DNA of 53,962 nt from an uncultured Clostridia bacterium (GTDB lineage Bacteria > Bacillota > Clostridia > Saccharofermentanales > Saccharofermentanaceae). Below, piece after piece: positions 17,235-24,730 of the stretch. The stretch is from assembly GCA_947167045.1 (NCBI GenBank), contig CAMVGO010000012.1:1-53962 (forward strand), written 5' to 3'. Under the pieces are notes generated by a model, which searched no databases, was not told the origin of the DNA, and saw nothing but the letters and a program-made list of their open reading frames with translations. The first letter of the stretch is position 1; each line of letters begins with the position of its first letter. A program made the position numbers and the translations under genes.

Positions 17235-17245
17235 TTTCGCCCCAT
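17231..17245 (-). CDS. Five-codon upstream ORF (M-G-R-K-stop) coupled to mgtA
   Basis: On the minus strand ATG GGG CGA AAA TGA, with AAAGGA 8 bases before its ATG. Its TGA overlaps the mgtA ATG (AAAATGAAG). mgtA itself has no ribosome binding site at the normal distance, so mgtA translation probably depends on ribosomes finishing this mini-ORF. Known mgtA genes of enteric bacteria also have a regulatory leader ORF; this one is much shorter and unrelated. Whether it is translated is inference. Confidence 0.5.
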   Translation of the reverse strand: MGRK

Positions 17246-17278
17246 TAAACTTTTCCTTTAAAAATTCACTCGGAAAAA

Positions 17279-17307
17279 ATTATATAAAAAAGAAAAGCCA
17301 GTAACAA
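17279..17307 (-). promoter_or_regulatory. Promoter of mgtA
   Basis: On the minus strand TTGTTA (17302-17307), a 17-base spacer and TATAAT (17279-17284). The leader to the mgtA start is short, about 40 bases, which leaves no room for a large riboswitch. Confidence 0.75.
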
Positions 17308-17311
17308 CACA

Positions 17312-17344
17312 AAGAGCCGCCTGCCTGTACGGAAGACGGCTCTT
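17312..17344 (-). terminator. Terminator after the VanZ-like gene
   Basis: AAGAGCCG (17312-17319) pairs with CGGCTCTT (17337-17344). On the minus strand the hairpin is followed by TGTGTTGTTAC. It separates the VanZ-like gene from mgtA. Confidence 0.7.
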
Positions 17345-17397
17345 CATGCGGTATCGTCCTGCATATTATCAGTCCGTTCCGGACGGATCACAGACTT

Positions 17398-17952
17398 TTA
17401 TTTCGCGATGTCATATATATCGCAAACCTCAGTTGCAGACCGCTTTTTCCAGCCAAAAGCATAGCAAGCGATTATGTAGATCACATATCCTGTTACCGCA
17501 CCCAGAGTGTTCATTATGAGGTCATCCACATCGGATGTTCTCGAAGCGAACGGAAGCTGCATTATCTCTATCGCCAGAGATATCAGAAATCCCGTTCCGG
17601 CGACCTTCGCGAAACTGTTCAGGCGCTTATAGAGCACGGGCAGTATGATGCCGGTCGGAACAAACATAAGGATATTGCCGAACACGTTCATGATCATGCT
17701 GGTGCTGTTGTCATAATCAGTCAGATATACGAACGGGACCGGATTTATCCTGAAATCAAAGATCCTGTCGAAATCCAATATCAGCGGCGAGAACGTGAGA
17801 TAGATGATGAACAAGAGATTAAAGTACATCAGGCTGTGTGCCAGTTCGCGCTTCCTGTCGATGCATTTGGTGCGTATACATACAAATGCCCTTACGAGCA
17901 GATATATGACTGTATAGACCGCTGCCGTGTAAACAAACGGTATCGTTATCAT
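17398..17952 (-). CDS. VanZ-like family membrane protein
   Basis: A 184-residue protein with about five membrane helices and the VanZ hallmarks NPVPF, NVFGNILMFVPTGIILP, SLAIEIMQLPFASRTSDVDDLIMNTLGAVTGY. VanZ-like proteins are linked to glycopeptide tolerance and envelope functions, but the molecular role is not settled. The ATG at 17952 has GGGAG 9 bases upstream; the ATG at 17961 touches that site and is less likely. Confidence 0.85.
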   Translation of the reverse strand: MITIPFVYTAAVYTVIYLLVRAFVCIRTKCIDRKRELAHSLMYFNLLFIIYLTFSPLILDFDRIFDFRINPVPFVYLTDYDNSTSMIMNVFGNILMFVPTGIILPVLYKRLNSFAKVAGTGFLISLAIEIMQLPFASRTSDVDDLIMNTLGAVTGYVIYIIACYAFGWKKRSATEVCDIYDIAK

Positions 17953-17977
17953 TCCTATCATCTCCCAAAATTTTTTA

Positions 17978-18007
17978 CGGGGCTGCCTATCCCCATAAGC
18001 AGCCTCG
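17978..18007 (-). terminator. Hairpin between the XRE regulator and the VanZ-like gene
   Basis: GGGGCTGC (from 17979) pairs with GCAGCCTC (17999-18006). The stem is strong, but on the minus strand it is followed by GTAAAAAATTTT rather than a pure T-run, so termination is uncertain. Confidence 0.4.
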
Positions 18008-18074
18008 TAATGAATATATTAGGCAAAGGGTAATGAATCACGCGCGAAACTGGGGTATTCTCATTAAGATTTAA

Positions 18075-18659
18075 TTAATTTTTCAGCATAAACAGCCCAT
18101 GTCTGTTGCAGCACGCATACATCTTCCTAATGCAGTACTTGCGGAACCTTGTTTCACAAGGACCCTCCGGATAGAGCTTAACCAACTGCACTCCCCCGTC
18201 TGACACGGCCACAAGGAATGAGATGTAGTGGTCCTTGGTCATGGGGTGATCCACCGTTACATAGTATTCGTCTTCCACAGTTTCAACCTTTATCCGATGC
18301 TCCTCATCACAAGGCTCGGCTTCAAGCGCCGGCAGCGTTATGCCGCAGCAGCTCACGACCGCCCCGCCCGTTGCGTTTATCACGTTGCCGCAGACCGGGC
18401 AGACATAGAACTTGCACCTTGTCATGTTCGATGAACGGTTGAGGTTCCTTATGTCCTCACCCGAGAGCAGTTCGATCACCGAGATGCCCAGCGCTTCTGC
18501 GAGAGGTTCGAGCAGGGTCACGTCAGGAAATCCCTGGCCCGTCTCCCATTTGCTCACTGCCTTGCTGCTGACGAAGATCTTCGCCGCAAGTTCTTCCTGT
18601 GTCATCTTTTTGTCTTCGCGGAGCTTCCTTATCACGGCTCCAGTTACATATCTGTCCAA
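18075..18659 (-). CDS. XRE-type regulator fused to a desulfoferrodoxin / superoxide reductase-like domain
   Basis: A 194-residue protein. Residues 8-62 form an XRE helix-turn-helix (MTQEELAAKIFVSSKAVSKWETGQGFPD). The C-terminal part looks like desulfoferrodoxin: C87, C90, C104 and C105 match the four cysteines of its rubredoxin-like center I (CPVC ... CC). H121, H138 (DHPM), H144 (DHYI), C184 and H187 (CNRHGLF) match the five iron ligands of the superoxide reductase center II. The protein may be an iron-based redox switch that controls DNA binding, an enzyme, or both. The start is TTG at 18659 with GGGAGG 9 bases upstream; the only nearby ATG is out of frame. It diverges from the GH5 gene. 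Confidence 0.85.
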   Translation of the reverse strand: MDRYVTGAVIRKLREDKKMTQEELAAKIFVSSKAVSKWETGQGFPDVTLLEPLAEALGISVIELLSGEDIRNLNRSSNMTRCKFYVCPVCGNVINATGGAVVSCCGITLPALEAEPCDEEHRIKVETVEDEYYVTVDHPMTKDHYISFLVAVSDGGVQLVKLYPEGPCETRFRKYCIRKMYACCNRHGLFMLKN

Positions 18660-18763
18660 AGGTTTTTACCTCCCTTTGCTACAACGTTATCACAGGGCTC
18701 CTGCGATTGTTACCCACGCTCCGTGGAGTTGTATTTATCTGCTCAAAACGCCCGCCTGTCTGA

Positions 18764-18792
18764 TTGCCACACAGGCTCTGTTCATATAGAAT
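18764..18792 (+). promoter_or_regulatory. Promoter of the GH5 glycosidase gene
   Basis: TTGCCA (18764-18769), a 17-base spacer and TAGAAT (18787-18792), both close to SigA consensus. Transcription would start about 32 bases before the ATG at 18831. Confidence 0.6.
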
Positions 18793-18830
18793 GTGCATAT
18801 GAAAAATTGCCGGCTAGGATGGTAAAGGTT

Positions 18831-19865
18831 ATGCGTGAATTTAAAGGCTTCCAAAAAGGTATAAATCTCGGAGGATGGATCTCCCAGTTCGATGAATACA
18901 GCAAAGAACATTTCGATACCTTTACTACCGAAGAAGACATAAAGAGGATCGCCGATTTCGGCTTCGACCATGTGCGCGTTCCCGTAGACTACATCCTTCT
19001 GGAAGATGAGGCAGGCAATCCCCGTGAGGACGGCTATCAGTATCTCGAATCATGCAGACAGTGGTGCGAGAAGTATCACCTCAACATGATCGTAGATGTC
19101 CACGAGTGCTACGGTTACTCTTTCGATCCTCTCAAAAAAGATGACAAGAAGAAGTTCTTCTACGATGAGGAACTCCAGGATAGATTCTTAAGACTCTGGG
19201 ACAGGATCGCCGACAGGTTCAAAGATCATGCCGACATGATGGCTTTCGAGCCCCTGAATGAAGTCGTCCTTCATGAAGTCGCTGACGCATGGAACGTCCT
19301 TTTGCGCAAATACATCGCGCGCATGAGAGCCATACTCCCCGATGCATATCTAATCATCGGCGGCGTGTGCTACAACAGCGTCGGAACAGTTCATCTCATA
19401 GACATCCCCGTCGACGATCACATCGTATACAACTTCCACTGCTATGAGCCTCTGATCTTTACGCACCAGGGCGCATACTGGGTCGACAACATGGACCACG
19501 ATTTCCGCATCGGTTATCCGAAGACTCTCAAGGAATACCAGGCTGCAAGCTCAAACCTTTCGAAAGATCTGGCCGGCGCCATATTCGACGAGGGCATCAG
19601 CGAGATAGGTCCCGCGTTCTTTGAGGACATCTTCGCTCCCGCGATCGCAAAAGCAGCAGCTGACGATGTCCCGCTCTACTGCGGCGAGCACGGCGTCATC
19701 GACCTGGCAGCACGTGAGGATACCTTAAGGTGGCTCGCCGACATCCACAGTGCCTTCCATAAGTACAACATCGGTTCAGCTCTGTGGAACTACCGCGAAA
19801 AGGATTTCGGCATCGCCGACATAAGCGCGGACGAAGTCAGGGACATTCTGCATAAGATACTCTGA
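18831..19865 (+). CDS. Glycoside hydrolase family 5 (cellulase-type), intracellular
   Basis: A 344-residue retaining beta-glycosidase of clan GH-A. It begins with FQKGINLGGWISQFDEY, typical of GH5. The acid/base is E144 in AFEPLNE and the nucleophile is E286 in YCGEHGV; the conserved HVRVPVDY, VDVHEC and NFHCYEPLIFTHQG segments are present. There is no signal peptide, so it should act on imported oligosaccharides in the cytoplasm. Substrate could be beta-glucan or mannan fragments. The start at 18831 is a judgement: ATG 18819 is also in frame, and longer forms reach 18723 without a ribosome binding site. A terminator follows. Confidence 0.9.
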   Translation: MREFKGFQKGINLGGWISQFDEYSKEHFDTFTTEEDIKRIADFGFDHVRVPVDYILLEDEAGNPREDGYQYLESCRQWCEKYHLNMIVDVHECYGYSFDPLKKDDKKKFFYDEELQDRFLRLWDRIADRFKDHADMMAFEPLNEVVLHEVADAWNVLLRKYIARMRAILPDAYLIIGGVCYNSVGTVHLIDIPVDDHIVYNFHCYEPLIFTHQGAYWVDNMDHDFRIGYPKTLKEYQAASSNLSKDLAGAIFDEGISEIGPAFFEDIFAPAIAKAAADDVPLYCGEHGVIDLAAREDTLRWLADIHSAFHKYNIGSALWNYREKDFGIADISADEVRDILHKIL

Positions 19866-19877
19866 TACCTTTCCTGG

Positions 19878-19904
19878 GAGCGGCTTCACGGCCGCTCTGT
19901 TTTT
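19878..19904 (+). terminator. Terminator of the GH5 gene
   Basis: GAGCGGC (19878-19884) pairs with GCCGCTC (19891-19897) and is followed by TGTTTTT. Confidence 0.88.
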
Positions 19905-19985
19905 CGTGTCCGTTCTTCAAAAATGATATCCAGGTCGCTATTGGGCCTGGAGGTCTCCCTTTTATTGTGTTGAGAAATCAACCTG

Positions 19986-20918
19986 TCAGGTCTCTGCATC
20001 AGTTTCCTGAGATGTTTCAGCTGCAGTCTCATCTGCTTCTGCAACAGATTCATCTGCCGCAACGGTTGCTTCAGAAGATTCAACTGCTTCAGTCTCAGCT
20101 GTTTCAGCTCCTTCAAGTGGCTCAAAACGTACGCAATACTGAATGATGTAGCAGCCAATCCCGTCTTCATCGTATCCCATCAAGATCTCGGCATATCTGA
20201 TCTTCTTTCCGTCTGTATCAGGATCATATGCGGTATATGTTTTCCATTTCCCATCTTTGCCCTCTTCGCAGGTAACACCGACATGATCTTTGTTCATGCG
20301 CTCTACAAGGATCTCATATACTTCGTTTGCTCTTGCTTCATCGAAAATATGGAATTCGACCATAACGCTTCCCGGTGTTTTCTTATTTACATAAGCTTCG
20401 GAATTAGCAACGATAATGGGATCTTCCTTTGATAAAACGCTGAAATCGTCATTGAATTTATATCCGTTCCAATTGATCTTGCAGACGTTATCACGGCCGT
20501 TTACCCAGGGACCGTCATTATCCATCTCGGACGTATTGCAGAGTTCAAGGCAGATAAGTCCGCCGTTGCTCCAAAGGCCGATGCCGTTGCCCGGAAAATC
20601 AAGAGTATCGGTTACTCTCTTGACGATATCTCCGGGAGTTTCTCCAAGCGCAGGCTTACCTGCATAAAGAGCATCAACGAACTTGTTGATCTCAGCAGAG
20701 TCGATCGTGTCCAGCAGATAGTGTGACTGTCTCATGAAAGCTTCTGTGTCATCTTCACCGGATGCTGCTTCTATTGCTGCTTCTGTTGTTGTTTCCGAAG
20801 GCTCTGCCTTTGTTGCCCTGGAATCGGAACCGGAACCTGATCCTGCCTTATTTGTGTTGTTGCAGGCTGTTAAACCGATCAAACCGGCTAAAGCCAATGC
20901 GATAATTTTCTTTTTCAT
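19986..20918 (-). CDS. Lipoprotein of unknown function with an acidic low-complexity tail
   Basis: A 310-residue predicted lipoprotein with the lipobox LTAC (Cys 19) and a Ser/Gly/Thr-rich linker after it. The body (about 60-270) is mixed alpha/beta without a recognised fold; it contains LYAGKPALGETPGDIVKRV and conserved-looking cysteines in LICLELCNTSE. The last 40 residues are Glu/Ala/Thr/Ser-rich repeats. GGGAGG precedes the ATG. It stands alone between the GH5 gene and the next lipoprotein. Confidence 0.78.
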   Translation of the reverse strand: MKKKIIALALAGLIGLTACNNTNKAGSGSGSDSRATKAEPSETTTEAAIEAASGEDDTEAFMRQSHYLLDTIDSAEINKFVDALYAGKPALGETPGDIVKRVTDTLDFPGNGIGLWSNGGLICLELCNTSEMDNDGPWVNGRDNVCKINWNGYKFNDDFSVLSKEDPIIVANSEAYVNKKTPGSVMVEFHIFDEARANEVYEILVERMNKDHVGVTCEEGKDGKWKTYTAYDPDTDGKKIRYAEILMGYDEDGIGCYIIQYCVRFEPLEGAETAETEAVESSEATVAADESVAEADETAAETSQETDAET

Positions 20919-21085
20919 GTTCTTTTTCCTCCCTTGAAAAATTCCGTTTTTGATTTTATGACTCGCCGGTTTTTCCGTCTATATTCACCGGATATACAGA
21001 ATTAACAAACCGAAAAGCCCCTGTATGGTTGAATTGTATAATTTGCCTAAACTACGAGTTAAGTATAACTAAACGCGATTACAGC

Positions 21086-21123
21086 AATAAAACAACAGAG
21101 GCTGCCCAAGCAGGACAGCCTCC
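21086..21123 (-). terminator. Terminator of the LppM-like lipoprotein gene
   Basis: GGAGGCTGTCC pairs with GGGCAGCCTC around a small loop on the minus strand, followed by TGTTGTTTTATT. It lies 25 bases after the stop codon at 21148. Confidence 0.8.
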
Positions 21124-21147
21124 GGTTAAGTCAGTGTTTAACTTAGA

Positions 21148-22554
21148 TTATTTGATCTTATATCCGCACTTAGGGCAGAAGTTGTTCAACGGCTTACCGT
21201 CGGGACGGCCGTATCCGCATCCGGGACAGAACTTTCCTGCAAGAGATGAAGACTCTGCAACAGGTGCTTCTGCTGCGGGTGCAGGCTCAGCGGGTGCTTC
21301 GACTACGGGTGCTGCTTCTACAGGTGCAACGGGAGCTGCTTCAACAACAGGAGCGGGTTCTGCAACAGGTGCAGCAGGTGCTTCAACGACAGGAGCTGCC
21401 TCTACTACCGGTGCAGGTTCAGCAACGGGCTCTGCAACGGGAGCTACGGGCTCAACTACAGGAGCAACAGGCTCTGCAACAGGTGCAACGGGTTCAGCAA
21501 CGGGAGCGGGCTCTACAGGTGCAGGCTCAACTACCGGAGCGACAGGCTCTACGGGAGCTGCCTCAACAACAGGTGCAGGTTCAACTACAGGAGCTGCAGG
21601 CTCAACCGCAGGTGCTGCGGGCTCTACGACCGGTGCAACGGGCTCAACGGGAGCAGGTGCTGCGGGAGCCTCAACAACAGGAGCTGCAATAGGATCTGCT
21701 ACAGGTGCTGCAACAGGTGCTACGGGAACTGCCTCGGCAACAGGAGCAACGGGTGCTGCAACGGGTGCCGCTACAGGAGCTGCTACAGGGGGCATGTAAG
21801 CTGAAGGATCGGAAACAGGTGCTGCTGCGGGTGCAACGGGAGCTGCAACGGGCTCAGCCGGCTTCTTATTCTTCTTTTTCTTAAGAACTACGAGGATAAC
21901 TACTACAGCTACAGCTGCAACAATAAGAAAAGCAACAACTCCGACAACGATGCCGACGATCAGGCCGACGTTTACGAGAGAGAATGTAACTTCGATCTCA
22001 TCTTCTTCAGTAAGATCCCAGGTAAGCGTATTGCCGTCCTTGGAAACCTTTGTAGCGTTGTTGTCGATCGTTCCGTTAGGGAACTCCATGACTACTTCCA
22101 TGAATCCGTTGTATTCATCGAGATCGGAAGATGAGACGTCTTCCTCTTCAAGATCAGAGCCAGCATTTGTAACCCACTCGATCGTATAGTTTGAACCATC
22201 CTTGGTGATCGTGAAATCATCGAGTTCCATGTACTCGAAAGCCTCTGAAGTGAAGACCTCCTCAAGATCATCAACCTTTACATCACTAAGAGTGAATTCA
22301 TAACCCTGATAGCCGTTCTTCTTATAATCCTTGGTTTCCCAGCCGGCATCCTCAAATAATTCCACTGTCTCATCCATATCATCTTCGATATCAGCATAGA
22401 TATCTTCCATGTACGCATAGATGACCGAGAGATCAGCCTTGCCGTTGTTCTTAAAGCCGACCGTCGTACGGAATCTGATACATCCCGTGAAACAGAACAT
22501 TGCCATAACAACGATGACCATTACTGACAGTACTTTAGTAATTGTTCTTCTCAT
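21148..22554 (-). CDS. LppM-like lipoprotein with long Pro-Ala-Val-Glu repeats and a C-terminal zinc ribbon
   Basis: A 468-residue protein. The lipobox is FTGC (Cys 25). An extracellular LppM/DUF3153-like domain spans about 26-195 and contains VGFKNNGKADLSV. A membrane helix at about 198-225 is followed by KKKKNKK, which predicts a cytoplasmic C-terminal part. That part has about 190 residues of APVAEPVAPVVEPAP-type repeats and ends in a zinc ribbon with two CxxC pairs (CPGCG ... CPKCG). A lipoprotein anchored outside but also spanning the membrane, with an internal zinc ribbon, is unusual. The repeat tract makes long false ORFs on the other strand. Its role is unknown. Confidence 0.85.
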   Translation of the reverse strand: MRRTITKVLSVMVIVVMAMFCFTGCIRFRTTVGFKNNGKADLSVIYAYMEDIYADIEDDMDETVELFEDAGWETKDYKKNGYQGYEFTLSDVKVDDLEEVFTSEAFEYMELDDFTITKDGSNYTIEWVTNAGSDLEEEDVSSSDLDEYNGFMEVVMEFPNGTIDNNATKVSKDGNTLTWDLTEEDEIEVTFSLVNVGLIVGIVVGVVAFLIVAAVAVVVILVVLKKKKNKKPAEPVAAPVAPAAAPVSDPSAYMPPVAAPVAAPVAAPVAPVAEAVPVAPVAAPVADPIAAPVVEAPAAPAPVEPVAPVVEPAAPAVEPAAPVVEPAPVVEAAPVEPVAPVVEPAPVEPAPVAEPVAPVAEPVAPVVEPVAPVAEPVAEPAPVVEAAPVVEAPAAPVAEPAPVVEAAPVAPVEAAPVVEAPAEPAPAAEAPVAESSSLAGKFCPGCGYGRPDGKPLNNFCPKCGYKIK

Positions 22555-22609
22555 TTGTCCTCTCCTTTATTAAAAGATAGATATGTAGATTATCTCACAT
22601 CTTAAAGCC

Positions 22610-22627
22610 ATTTGACATTAGTCAAAT
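22610..22627. promoter_or_regulatory. Palindrome ATTTGACATTAGTCAAAT upstream of the LppM-like gene
   Basis: Seven-base arms (ATTTGAC / GTCAAAT) around a four-base centre, about 56 bases upstream of the ATG at 22554, near a GATAAT -10-like sequence. A candidate operator; no regulator can be assigned. Confidence 0.4.
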
Positions 22628-22648
22628 AAATTATTATGAGATATTCCC

Positions 22649-22688
22649 GAAAAAACGCACCCGCGTGCCAAATCGGCATCGGGTGCGT
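22649..22688 (-). terminator. Terminator after the first choline-binding repeat gene
   Basis: GCACCCG and CGGGTGC arms flank nested GCC/GGC pairs, with TTTTTT on the minus-strand 3' side. The same GCACCC/GGGTGC type recurs after the neighbouring genes. Confidence 0.85.
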
Positions 22689-22749
22689 CCCTCATATCAA
22701 AATCACATAGCTTTCCGGAAATTTGCCGGGAACGGAAACTATACCTTTA

Positions 22750-24489
22750 TCACTTGCCGTCCCAGACTCCGTCGGAACCGAAGTTATAGACCTTGCTTCC
22801 GATAGTCTGCTTGCCGGTGACCATGGAACCGTCGTTTGCAAGGTAATACCACTTGCCGCTTAACTGCAGCCAGCCCTTTACCATGGCGCCGTCGGTGCCG
22901 AGGTAATACCACTTGCCGCTTATTCCCTTCCATCTGGTGGCCATTGAGCCGTCAGAATTGAAGTAATACCATTTGCCGCCTGTGGATTTCCAGCCGGTGA
23001 CCATGGAGCCGTCGCTGTTAAACAGATACCACTTGCCGCTGATCTGCTTCCATCCTGTTACCATGGATCCGTCAGAGTTGAAGTAATACCATTTGCCGCC
23101 TGTGGATTTCCAACCGGTTGCCATAGCTCCGGAAGAATCGAAGAAGTACCACTTGCCGCCTTCCTTCTTCCAGCCTGTTGTGATGCCGTCAGAAGTAAGC
23201 AGATACCACTTGCCGCTGATCTGCTTCCAGCCGGTCTGCATGGCGCCGTCAGTACCCATGTAGTACCACTTACCGCCGGTCTGGAGCCAGCCTGTTGACA
23301 TTTCGCCGCCGTCATTGAAGAAATACCACTTGCCGCCGATCTTATACCAGCCCGTCTGCATGATGCCGCCGTTGTTGTAGAAGCGCCATGCTCCTTGCTC
23401 GTACTGCCAGCCTCTGAGGGAAGAAGTAATGACCTTATAATTGCAGCCCATAAAAGGCAGTGTCGAGAGAACAGTCGAAGTAGTACCGCATACTGCAACA
23501 GCAGTATATCCGGCACCTTCAGTCTCATATCCATTGCAGATAAAGTATGTGACATTGTCATAGTCTATATACCAGCTTATGTAAGAGGCCGTATCTTTAT
23601 AATCGTAAGGAGTGTCAGGAACCCATGCCTTATAACTCTTAAACGGCAAGAAATTATCACCCGAACCGCGGTTGTAGTTATAGTATTGCGTGCTCGAATT
23701 ATCCAGCTTGGACATGTTGACGTTGTACCAGAAGCCGTGAATGTTGATGACATTGTAACTGTAACCGATGCCGTAAACACTTGCGCAGTCATTGCCGCAC
23801 ATGTTCATGACTGCCATGAACAGCATGGAATAACCGGCTGAATCAGCTTTTTTATCAACTAATGGACCATATGCGGAAGCGCAGAAATTACTATAATTAG
23901 AACTGACGTTTTTCATTATCAGTTCGGCAACCGCATGTTCCTTCTGTTCAGGCAGGCCAACTTTTGCAGCTTCCTTAACATAGTCGGCTATCGCACTCTT
24001 AAATTTGGCCTTTGCATCGGCAATCTCCGATTTTGTCTGCATGAGCGAAAAAACTCTCAGCGTGACTTTATCCAGATAGTTCTTTCCGTCACCGTTTGCA
24101 TAAACTTTGGGATTGTTCAATTTGGAACTTGTAGACGAACCTCCGCTAAGGAAGAAATACTGAGGATTGGAACGGATAAACAGATCCGGAATGTTGCAGC
24201 CTAAGTCGTCATCGTCAACTATCGAGATATCGCTGCCGAAGAGATCTTTGACTTCGACCGTGATATCATCCGTCTCGAGCAACAGGATCTTCATGCACTT
24301 CTCATCGAGCTTGTCGTAGAGTTTCTTCTCATCAGCACTCATCTGCTTGTAATAGAAATCAGTAGACATGCTGCGCCAGTACTGCTCCTCTGCTGAAGCC
24401 GCTTCGACATTGCCGTGAAGAGCTGACACCGGAGCGATCATGAAAGTAATCGCAGCCAGCGCCGATACTATCTTCTTACCTAAACGCAT
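22750..24489 (-). CDS. Secreted choline-binding-repeat protein with a catalytically dead transglutaminase-like domain
   Basis: A 579-residue secreted protein. Signal peptide at 1-30, then a region with the same order as in the three neighbouring transglutaminase-like proteins, then about ten 20-residue GW repeats (for example TGWKSTGGKWYYFNSDGSM) and a conserved tail ending GSDGVWDGK. Aligned by eye with its neighbours, the active-site Cys, His and Asp are replaced by S217, Y243 and N258, while flanking positions (GY..LF, INIHGFWY) are kept. It is therefore probably a pseudoenzyme used for binding. The ATG at 24489 has GGGGG upstream and opens a good signal peptide; a longer frame to 24594 lacks one. 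Confidence 0.88.
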   Translation of the reverse strand: MRLGKKIVSALAAITFMIAPVSALHGNVEAASAEEQYWRSMSTDFYYKQMSADEKKLYDKLDEKCMKILLLETDDITVEVKDLFGSDISIVDDDDLGCNIPDLFIRSNPQYFFLSGGSSTSSKLNNPKVYANGDGKNYLDKVTLRVFSLMQTKSEIADAKAKFKSAIADYVKEAAKVGLPEQKEHAVAELIMKNVSSNYSNFCASAYGPLVDKKADSAGYSMLFMAVMNMCGNDCASVYGIGYSYNVINIHGFWYNVNMSKLDNSSTQYYNYNRGSGDNFLPFKSYKAWVPDTPYDYKDTASYISWYIDYDNVTYFICNGYETEGAGYTAVAVCGTTSTVLSTLPFMGCNYKVITSSLRGWQYEQGAWRFYNNGGIMQTGWYKIGGKWYFFNDGGEMSTGWLQTGGKWYYMGTDGAMQTGWKQISGKWYLLTSDGITTGWKKEGGKWYFFDSSGAMATGWKSTGGKWYYFNSDGSMVTGWKQISGKWYLFNSDGSMVTGWKSTGGKWYYFNSDGSMATRWKGISGKWYYLGTDGAMVKGWLQLSGKWYYLANDGSMVTGKQTIGSKVYNFGSDGVWDGK

Positions 24490-24659
24490 ACGGATACCCC
24501 CTTGAATAAAATGGAATCGTTTCTCACAACAAATACCGCAATTAAAACGGTATGGATTATGATAACACACGGACATGCGCCGGATAAAGGACAAGCACTC
24601 AAACCACTGCCTCGTTTTTCAGATTTCACAAGGTGTTTGGCACCACTGTCACACGGCGG

Positions 24660-24702
24660 AAAAAGAACGCACCCGAAAGCCGTATCGGCATCAGGTGCGT
24701 CC
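24660..24702 (-). terminator. Terminator after the second choline-binding repeat gene
   Basis: GACGCACCTGATGCC and GGCTTTCGGGTGCGTT form a hairpin on the minus strand, followed by TTCTTTTTCC. It is of the same GCACC type as the terminator at 22649-22688. Confidence 0.82.
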
Positions 24703-24730
24703 CTTGCGTTTATTTAATTATCCGGTCTTA

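Noticed and set aside
17235..17308. Mg2+ riboswitch (M-box or ykoK) upstream of mgtA
   Set aside because: The leader after the promoter is only about 40 bases, too short for a known magnesium riboswitch.
21029..21799. Thr-Gly-Ala-rich plus-strand ORF
   Set aside because: It is the reverse reading of the Pro-Ala-Val-Glu repeat tract of the LppM-like lipoprotein gene.
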